Notes under the pieces: model-generated
What the model saw: the letters and a program-made list of their open reading frames with translations, nothing else
Database searches by the model: none
Told to the model about the DNA's origin: nothing
Program-made: the position numbers and the translations under genes
DNA from: JBCCIM01 sp045106435
GTDB taxonomy: Bacteria; Bacteroidota; Rhodothermia; Rhodothermales; JAHQVL01
Assembly (NCBI GenBank): GCA_045106435.1
Contig: JBGCEN010000554.1
Coordinates: 1-28,566 of the forward strand
Direction: 5' to 3'
Length of the DNA: 28,566 bases
Shown: positions 23,645-28,566 of the stretch, in pieces
Numbering within the stretch: position 1 is the stretch's first letter
How the letters are laid out: each line of letters opens with the position of its first letter

Positions 23645-24151
23645 CTAGGAGGCACGAGCGCCACTCATTTCGCGCGTATGCTCCAGTGCAGCCTGATAAA
23701 ATCGCTCTGCGGCAGATTCCTGGTCAAACGTGCGACACGCTTCTGCAGCCATGTAGTAGACTTGTGCCCGATCTACATCAAACGAGAAAGGTTCTACATT
23801 TTCGTGAACGCCATCAATGAGTTCAGCTGCGTAAATCAACATCTCGGCTGCTGTACGAAAATGGCCCTGCGCCCACATAGCCTGGCCGGCCAAATGATGG
23901 ATCAGGGGCTCATTCGATGTTAGGTCCAATGCGGCATCTGCATGATACAGCGCATCGTTGTAGCGCTCTTGGAGGATACAAAGCTGTAGTGCCAATACAC
24001 GAGCAGCTAATGCGTCATCCGGCTCAACTTCATTCAGCGCCTCAAAATCCAGTGTTTCAAAGATCTTTTTTGCTTCCTCTAAATCTCCTGCCTCGAGAGT
24101 TTGCTGCGCTCGCTCAAATGCTCGGAGGACATCGTTTTCACGACCTTCCAT
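23645..24151 (-). CDS. Small TPR protein next to glycosyltransferase
   Basis: 168 residues from the ATG at 24151, which follows AAGGTG 6-7 nt upstream; a GTG three codons before is less likely. The sequence is TPR-like throughout: RAFERAQQTLEAGDLEEAKK, LQLCILQERYNDALYHADAA, LAGQAMWAQGHFRTAAEMLI and YMAAEACRTFDQESAAERFY. No enzyme motif, signal peptide or membrane segment is present. It precedes the GT2-TPR gene on the same strand with 57 bp between, so both are probably co-transcribed. It may be an adaptor for that glycosyltransferase or a chaperone-like flagellar accessory protein. The function is unknown. Confidence 0.65.
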   Translation of the reverse strand: MEGRENDVLRAFERAQQTLEAGDLEEAKKIFETLDFEALNEVEPDDALAARVLALQLCILQERYNDALYHADAALDLTSNEPLIHHLAGQAMWAQGHFRTAAEMLIYAAELIDGVHENVEPFSFDVDRAQVYYMAAEACRTFDQESAAERFYQAALEHTREMSGARAS

Positions 24152-24358
24152 GTATTTCACCTTTTAAGTCAAATTTGTCTTTCAAGCGCCAGCAGTATCT
24201 AAGAAGGCTCTTGGTACCACTGGCATAATTAAGATTTCAATGACTCGGAATGCCTAAAGCGTACCAAAATAAATGCATGTAGTGATATCAGCCTTTTCTT
24301 ATAGCCTCTCCCCTCCCCACGTATGCAAGTATGCTTAAATAAGAACGACTTTACGCAT

Positions 24359-24385
24359 TTAAGGATACGCTGATATTGTCGATAG
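24359..24385 (+). promoter_or_regulatory. Sigma-28 promoter of fliS
   Basis: TTAAGGAT, 11 nt, GTCGATAG: same spacing as the fliC2 and flgM promoters. It lies in the 390-bp divergent region between the TPR gene and fliS, about 155 bp before fliS. The rest of that region shows no gene. Confidence 0.7.
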
Positions 24386-24540
24386 CTTACTCAGCGGTCG
24401 AAGCGCAGAATGCGCATCCAGAGTGGAAAAGCCGACCTTGCATGGAAAATACTTCCGAGCAAAGCCGGCCTTGATTATCCATTGTAATGCGTTCTTCCCC
24501 GCGGCCTAGACCACAATCATCATCCTCCATCTAATCGGCT

Positions 24541-24861
24541 ATGTTTACAAACCAAGCTGCACAGCAATATCAACGTCAGGACGTGCTATCAGCATCTCCG
24601 ACACAGTTGGTCACTAAACTTTATGACCTTTCTATTCTTGCGTGTAACAACGACGACCGCATCAAGCTGAGAAAAGTCTTGATCGAGCTTATATCGTCTC
24701 TCAACTTCGAAGAAGGGGGCGATATCGCCATCCGTCTTTCGCAGATTTATGAGTTCTGCATGCGTGAGAGCGTTTCTGGCGACCTTAACCAGATTGCTGA
24801 AATGTTAAGCGACCTGAGAGACACCTGGAAAGAAAGCATTCACACGGCTCAACCGGCATAA
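24541..24861 (+). CDS. fliS: Flagellin export chaperone FliS
   Basis: 106 residues, slightly shorter than the usual 125-135. The start NQAAQQYQRQDVLSASPTQL followed by VTKLYDLSILAC is the FliS signature (YQ, then ASP-x-QLV-x-x-LYD). The rest is a helical bundle: KLRKVLIELISSLNFEEGGD and IAIRLSQIYEFCMRESVSGD. FliS binds the C-terminal helix of flagellin in the cytoplasm and keeps it from polymerising before export. It is placed just before fliD and a fliT-like gene, the usual order. The preceding sigma-28 promoter fits late expression with flagellin. No Shine-Dalgarno sequence is visible. The 291-bp gap to fliD holds only short imperfect repeats of ATTCATGTT/CGAATCAT type. Confidence 0.92.
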   Translation: MFTNQAAQQYQRQDVLSASPTQLVTKLYDLSILACNNDDRIKLRKVLIELISSLNFEEGGDIAIRLSQIYEFCMRESVSGDLNQIAEMLSDLRDTWKESIHTAQPA

Positions 24862-25152
24862 TAATCTGCCCAACTTGATGAAGTATTGCCATGCTGTTCG
24901 TCCTTGGTATTTATCTACAGAACCTGACAACTTCATCAACTACAACAATTCACCCCAATGTTCTCGTTAACATCTTGTAACAGGTAGTGCCTGAACCTTC
25001 AGCACGAAGCAACCTGAATAATTCAATCCGATTCATGCTAACCGAATCATGTTCATCGAATCATTCAGAAAGCGCCCAATGCCTCCGTGCCCCGGTAGCA
25101 TCAGATGTAAGCCCTTTCTAACTAGCGAGATGAATTTAAACCGTTACGTATT

Positions 25153-26631
25153 ATGTTAATCAATTCTTCGGCTCAAGCGTTTCGCGAAAGTGATCCTTAT
25201 GAGATTCTCATTCAGCAGATGCTGGTCCTTGAGAGTCAGCCTCGCGTTAACCTGGATAGCACCAAGTTTAATCTGGAGCGTGACAAAAGCATCTTGAGCG
25301 ATCTGGATACCAGAATCACAGCATTGGATTCTATCCTTGATAGCTTTCTGGATCCTGTTTCGCATCCTTTCGATAGCCGAACCATTAACCTTAGCGATAC
25401 GACTGCATTCAGTGCAAAAGCATCTGACACGGCCGTATTCGGATCTCATAGCCTTCAGATTGAACGCCTGGCGTCAACAGATACCCGGCTATCCGATCGG
25501 TTCAATGCCGCCAGCACTGATATTGTATCAGCCCTGGGTACCGGCACAAAGTCATTTAGTATCAGCGTTGCCAATCCAACGGACGCAGATCCTGATAACA
25601 GAGAAACGTTGAGCATTTCTGTTGATATCTCCAATAGCGATGATGAAACGGTTATGCAAGAAGTTGCTGATGCAATCAATGCGGCCATGACAGCTGCATA
25701 CGATGCAGAAACCATCGATGGAGACAACAGAGCAAGTGCTTCGGTTGTAAACGAAACATCGGACACGGCACGCATCTCTATTCGCTCTGGCCAAACAGGA
25801 TATTCAAACCGCCTCAATTTTGAATCAGACACCGATGGTCTGCTATCTTATCTCGGTGTAAGCGATGCCAGCGTGGTCTCTGGAGCCAGTGGAGGGCAGG
25901 CGTCTTTTGTTGGCACCAGTGAAGATACTTCCGACCTGACCAGCAAATTTGACCTCAATGGGCTTACGATGTATCGTAATACCAACCAGGTTAACGACGC
26001 TGTTAACGGGGTCACACTGACGCTCAATGAGACGTCAACATCGCCAACTGATTTTAGTGTTGTATCAGACTCGTCTGCCATCGAAGGAGAGATCAATGAC
26101 TTTATCGAAAAGTACAACGATATCCTTAGTTATATCAAAACAAGGTCAACTGTAGATGGTGAAACAGGCGAACGCGGTACATTCGCGGGCGATTCGACCT
26201 TTACATCTCTCCGGTTCAACATGCGTGCTGACGTGATTCAGCAAGTAACCGGACAGCCTTCAGATGCGCCTACGCAAATCACTGAAATCGGGCTCGACAT
26301 TGACTCAGATGGCTCCTTGAGGCTCGAGGATGCCGACGCACTTATACAGGCAATCGAGGCGGATCCTGAAAATGTGCGCACACTTTTTGCCGGCGATGAT
26401 GGCGTTGCGAACCGGCTCAGCAGTCGAATCGAAGACTACCTTGGATTTGGTGGCTTCATTCAGTCGCGTGAAGAAAACCTCGAAACGCGCATCCGTACAG
26501 TTGACAGCCGAATCACTCGCTTCGAAGAGAGCCTTGCTCGACGAGAAGAACAACTGCGCGGTGAATTTGCCAGATTGCAGGAAGCAATCACTTTGTTTGA
26601 AGGCCAACAAGCAAGTTTATTTGCCTTCTAG
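25153..26631 (+). CDS. fliD: Filament cap protein FliD (HAP2)
   Basis: 492 residues. The N-terminal part (DPYEILIQQMLVLESQPRVN, then LERDKSILSDLDTRITALDS) matches the FliD N-terminal domain, in which an ASGID-like core is replaced; FGSHSLQIERLASTD is the hallmark of its first repeat (the QI/V-x-x-LA stretch). The C-terminal domain has INDFIEKYNDILSYIKTRST, GTFAGDSTFTSLRFNMRADV, then TEIGLDIDSDGSLRLEDADA, and ends in a coiled coil: ENLETRIRTVDSRITRFEES followed by LARREEQLRGEFARLQEAIT. FliD caps the growing filament and guides flagellin folding. It is exported by the flagellar system. A strong terminator follows, so fliT is probably transcribed on its own or by read-through. Confidence 0.94.
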   Translation: MLINSSAQAFRESDPYEILIQQMLVLESQPRVNLDSTKFNLERDKSILSDLDTRITALDSILDSFLDPVSHPFDSRTINLSDTTAFSAKASDTAVFGSHSLQIERLASTDTRLSDRFNAASTDIVSALGTGTKSFSISVANPTDADPDNRETLSISVDISNSDDETVMQEVADAINAAMTAAYDAETIDGDNRASASVVNETSDTARISIRSGQTGYSNRLNFESDTDGLLSYLGVSDASVVSGASGGQASFVGTSEDTSDLTSKFDLNGLTMYRNTNQVNDAVNGVTLTLNETSTSPTDFSVVSDSSAIEGEINDFIEKYNDILSYIKTRSTVDGETGERGTFAGDSTFTSLRFNMRADVIQQVTGQPSDAPTQITEIGLDIDSDGSLRLEDADALIQAIEADPENVRTLFAGDDGVANRLSSRIEDYLGFGGFIQSREENLETRIRTVDSRITRFEESLARREEQLRGEFARLQEAITLFEGQQASLFAF

Positions 26632-26665
26632 CACGTAAAAAACCTTGCCCCTCGCGTGATTCTTC

Positions 26666-26702
26666 AGACCATAGATCAAGCTTTTTGATCTATGGTCTTT
26701 TT
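26666..26702 (+). terminator. Rho-independent terminator of fliD
   Basis: Perfect 14-bp stem AGACCATAGATCAA (26666-26679) with its complement (26685-26698), loop GCTTT, then five T. Confidence 0.92.
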
Positions 26703-26817
26703 ATATCATTTCGTACGTCGCATTCCTTACGTAGTATTCCTTACGAAGCAATGCTTCATCTCGCACATGTCATCCAACGTACGGTCAAATACAGCTTTTA
26801 AAAGCTGAAAAACGATT

Positions 26818-27150
26818 ATGGACGACTCAATCAAAAAGATATTAAAGGTAGGCACGCTTATAAAGCAGGCACTGGACGCAAACGATATCGATTCTTTTTA
26901 CAACCTGGTGGACAAACGAGAGGAGTTCATCAACGAACTCAAAGCGTCTGGGTATAAAAGCACCGATATGAGTGCATCCGACACCCAGGCAATTGAGCAA
27001 CAGTTTCAAGAAATTGTGGAAGCCATGAACTCAAAGGAAGAGGAAATGCTTCAGCAGCTGCAGCAGCTGGATCAATTTAAACGGGCAGACAGATCTTATA
27101 ACACAGGACACCAGCGCCGGCAATTCATTACCAAAAAGCTTCTCGGTTAA
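26818..27150 (+). CDS. fliT: FliT-like flagellar chaperone
   Basis: 110 residues, small, helical and highly charged. DSIKKILKVGTLIKQALDAN, then DSFYNLVDKREEFINELKAS and IVEAMNSKEEEMLQQLQQLD form three predicted long helices, as in FliT, the export chaperone for FliD and regulator of flagellar genes. Sequence conservation in FliT is weak; the call rests on size, the KREEFI helix and its place right after fliS and fliD. It could be another FlgN/FliT-type chaperone. There is no Shine-Dalgarno sequence. A strong terminator separates it from fliD. Confidence 0.6.
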   Translation: MDDSIKKILKVGTLIKQALDANDIDSFYNLVDKREEFINELKASGYKSTDMSASDTQAIEQQFQEIVEAMNSKEEEMLQQLQQLDQFKRADRSYNTGHQRRQFITKKLLG

Positions 27151-27301
27151 GCTTCATTTCAAGCACGTTGCGGTACACAGCCAGTCTGCAATAGTACTAA
27201 GTCACGATTTGCTGATTTACCAAATAAGCCCCCACGCGTTGTACAAAGGATTAAAAGGGATAAGCCATTAGATAACAAGCCGGCTTAGACTTCGGCATAT
27301 A

Positions 27302-27343
27302 TTATGCACACTCACCAGACAAATATGATTCGTGTGTGCATAA
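27302..27343 (+). other. Hairpin between fliT and flgM
   Basis: TTATGCACAC (27302-27311) pairs with GTGTGCATAA (27334-27343). Loop 22 nt and only a loose T stretch follows, so a weak terminator at best. The 358-bp spacer otherwise holds only the flgM promoter. Confidence 0.4.
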
Positions 27344-27430
27344 ACACTTTTTAGGTTGATTAAGCCTTGTTACCGGAACCTCGAACGGGAAAAACCATCC
27401 CAATGAAGGCAGTATCTGCCTTCACAACAT

Positions 27431-27457
27431 TTAAGTTCTGGCACATAAAGTCGATAC
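27431..27457 (+). promoter_or_regulatory. Sigma-28 promoter of flgM
   Basis: TTAAGTTC, 11 nt, GTCGATAC, 51 bp before the flgM start. It matches six of eight positions in both boxes of the known consensus, with identical spacing. It makes flgM a target of the factor it inhibits. Confidence 0.8.
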
Positions 27458-27508
27458 TATCTGTGTTTTTGCTTGCAGCCCTTAAAAAAGCGATTACTTA
27501 ATAGTCCT

Positions 27509-27874
27509 ATGAATATAGGTGACATAACAAACGGCAGTGTTTCAACCTCAAAGAATTTGAAACAACGCAGCGTCGATCAAATCAACAATCCTGATGGACG
27601 GATAGTAACACATAAGGACCTGCCTGAAGAAAAACAAGAATTACAGGATAGTGTTGATATCTCTGAAGAAGCACGCCGTGTTTTAGCAGAAAATCAAAAA
27701 AGACTTCAGGAGCTAGAGCAAGCCCGGGAAGCCCTTGCAGATATCCCACGGCTCAGCGCTGAACGAAAACAAGAAATCCAGGAAAGAATAGACGCCGCCT
27801 ATTACTCTAAACCGGAAATTCTGGATAAGATTGCTTCTCGCATTACAAGAGACCTTGGAGATTTCAAGCGATAA
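27509..27874 (+). CDS. flgM: Anti-sigma-28 factor FlgM
   Basis: 121 residues from the ATG at 27509; an in-frame upstream start at 27473 lies close to the predicted transcript start and is less likely. The N-terminal half is polar and likely disordered, as in FlgM, which is exported through the flagellum. The C-terminal half carries the sigma-binding pattern: DSVDISEEARRVLAENQ, then LSAERKQEIQERIDAAYYSK and PEILDKIASRITRDL, matching the FlgM motif of R-x-x-x-V/I-x-x-I...G/A-x-Y...A-x-x-I/L. It binds sigma-28 until the hook is complete, then is secreted. Its promoter is a sigma-28 site, so it works in negative feedback. It ends the flagellar block and is closed by a strong terminator. Confidence 0.85.
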   Translation: MNIGDITNGSVSTSKNLKQRSVDQINNPDGRIVTHKDLPEEKQELQDSVDISEEARRVLAENQKRLQELEQAREALADIPRLSAERKQEIQERIDAAYYSKPEILDKIASRITRDLGDFKR

Positions 27875-27905
27875 AAACTTCCAAAATATCGCTTAACCAT
27901 TTTAT

Positions 27906-27945
27906 ACTGGTGCATGAAGAAATGCCTTCATGCACCAGTTTTTTT
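27906..27945 (+). terminator. Rho-independent terminator of flgM
   Basis: Perfect 14-bp stem ACTGGTGCATGAAG (27906-27919) with its complement (27926-27939), 6-nt loop, and a seven-T run. Confidence 0.95.
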
Positions 27946-28023
27946 ATGTCTAAAAAATAATGACGATGGCCATCATGCAACACTATCTTGGGTCATTGCT
28001 GAAATGACTCAGTAGCATCATCA

Positions 28024-28220
28024 TGTCATTCTGATCAGAGACCGACGATTTTGCCGCCGCAGGAAGGATCCATTCCGACCAAATGTTCGAAGCAAACATC
28101 CGAATCAATTGCAGTGGTAGTGCAGGACTTCAGGATCCCTTTCATGGAGATGCGGGGTACACAATGAAGAGCAAAATGCAAAGAGCCGGCCCTCAACGTG
28201 ATTGGAGGCAGGCTCTTCGG
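28024..28220. repeat. TGTCATTC-type element, one-ended
   Basis: Begins TGTCATTCTGATCAG like the left ends of elements 1 and 2, and near its right side carries GCCCTCAACGTGATTGG, shared with element 2 (17.8 kb), inside an AAGAGCC...GGCTCTT inverted repeat (28181-28219). No matching right-end terminal repeat is found, so it is truncated or composite. A 62-codon minus-strand ORF here is not convincing. Confidence 0.55.
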
Positions 28221-28328
28221 CAAACTTATTTCTCAGAAACAGGCAGAACAAGGTAGACACTGGGAATAACCTCGGGCAGTGTCAAATTAGTTATTTAACA
28301 GCACGTGTATGAAGAGGGTTAACGAGAA

Positions 28329-28373
28329 GAGAGAAAGAGGGAAAAACCAAATCCTCTTGCCCCTCTTTCTCTC
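28329..28373. other. Purine/pyrimidine hairpin
   Basis: Perfect 13-bp stem GAGAGAAAGAGGG (28329-28341) with its complement (28361-28373) and a 19-nt loop. An outer GAAGAG...CTCTTC pairing extends it. No T-tract. Confidence 0.75.
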
Positions 28374-28435
28374 ATGTGCTCTTCTGCAATCATTGAAAAA
28401 CCAGACAATAATATACTTGACACTACACTAAGCTC

Positions 28436-28459
28436 GACTTTGTCCTTTTGGACAAAGTC
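28436..28459. terminator. Perfect tetraloop hairpin, possible minus-strand terminator
   Basis: GACTTTGTCC-TTTT-GGACAAAGTC, 10-bp stem with TTTT loop. It lies 19 bp past the stop of the possible minus-strand gene at the window edge. There is no T-tract on either strand, so termination is uncertain. Confidence 0.4.
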
Positions 28460-28501
28460 TCGAATATCGAACACCGATCAAGGAATGTCCAATGTTGAAG
28501 G
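28460..28501. repeat. Degenerate heptad array TCGAATA / TCGAACA
   Basis: TCGAATA, TCGAACA, CCGATCA, AGGAATG, TCCAATG, TTGAAGG: six units in 7-bp register. It overlaps the possible 3' end of the minus-strand gene. Confidence 0.7.
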
Positions 28502-28566
28502 GTTTTTAAGCGCTATCTCGATGTTAGACATACCTTTTGAGTCTTCGCCGTTTAAGTTATCCATGT
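28478..28566 (-). CDS. Possible 3' end of a minus-strand gene (partial)
   Basis: From the window edge the minus strand reads MDNLNGEDSKGMSNIEIALK and then NPSTLDIP before a TGA (28478-28480). The first visible ATG is at 28562-28564, but the frame may continue outside the window. It is too short to identify. The stop is followed by heptad repeats and a hairpin, as at the ends of other genes here, which slightly supports it being a real gene end. Confidence 0.3.
   Translation of the reverse strand, partial: MDNLNGEDSKGMSNIEIALKNPSTLDIP

Noticed and set aside
25001..25070. Sigma-28 promoter for fliD around CCGATTCA
   Set aside because: No TTAAG or TAAAG box at the required distance.
28035..28223. 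62-codon minus-strand ORF
   Set aside because: Lies fully within a repeat element and an inverted repeat; likely chance reading.

Overview
The window reads as a stretch of chromosome from a flagellated Gram-negative bacterium. P- and L-ring genes (flgI, flgH, flgA) imply an outer membrane. Most genes have AT-rich leaders without a Shine-Dalgarno sequence, and the spacers are full of degenerate 7-bp repeats and TGTCATCC-type palindromic elements. Together these suggest a lineage in or near Bacteroidota/Rhodothermota. That placement is inference; there is no rRNA here. No rRNA, tRNA, CRISPR array or transposase was seen.

Layout. (1) 1-7.7 kb: a FemAB/GNAT-like acyltransferase (-), a very large glycosyltransferase with GT4-like, TPR and GT2 parts (+), a TPR-GT4 protein (-) and a GT2 protein (-). 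(2) 7.9-16.0 kb (+): a flagellar rod, ring and hook-junction cluster, flgF-flgG-flgA-flgH-flgI-flgJ-flgN-flgK-flgL, followed by a TPR-like gene of unknown role. (3) 17.0-18.7 kb: a gene-poor region with repeat elements, the C-terminal remnant of a WD40 protein, a sigma-28-like promoter and tiny ORFs. (4) 18.7-22.2 kb (+): three flagellin genes, the middle one diverged. (5) 22.3-24.2 kb (-): a GT2-TPR glycosyltransferase and a TPR protein, good candidates for flagellin modification. (6) 24.5-27.9 kb (+): fliS, fliD, a fliT-like gene and flgM. (7) The right end holds repeats, hairpins and possibly the 3' end of a minus-strand gene.

How it fits together. FlgF/FlgG form the rod, FlgA/FlgI/FlgH the P and L rings, FlgJ helps rod assembly, FlgK/FlgL make the hook-filament junction with FlgN as likely chaperone, FliC1-3 form the filament, FliD caps it, and FliS/FliT are export chaperones. 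Promoters of one architecture, TTAAG then 14 nt then YCGATA (close to the known sigma-28 consensus), lie upstream of fliC2, fliS and flgM. A fourth near-match lies in the gene-poor region. Because flgM encodes the sigma-28 inhibitor, this looks like the usual late-gene feedback loop. The glycosyltransferases on both sides suggest glycosylated surface structures, possibly the filament itself.

The most unusual content is non-coding: several unrelated sequence families that all keep a strict 7-bp period, some arranged as long hairpins between flagellar genes; about nine-fold excess of the palindrome GCCGGC; and Shine-Dalgarno sequences that are strong almost only on two flagellin genes.
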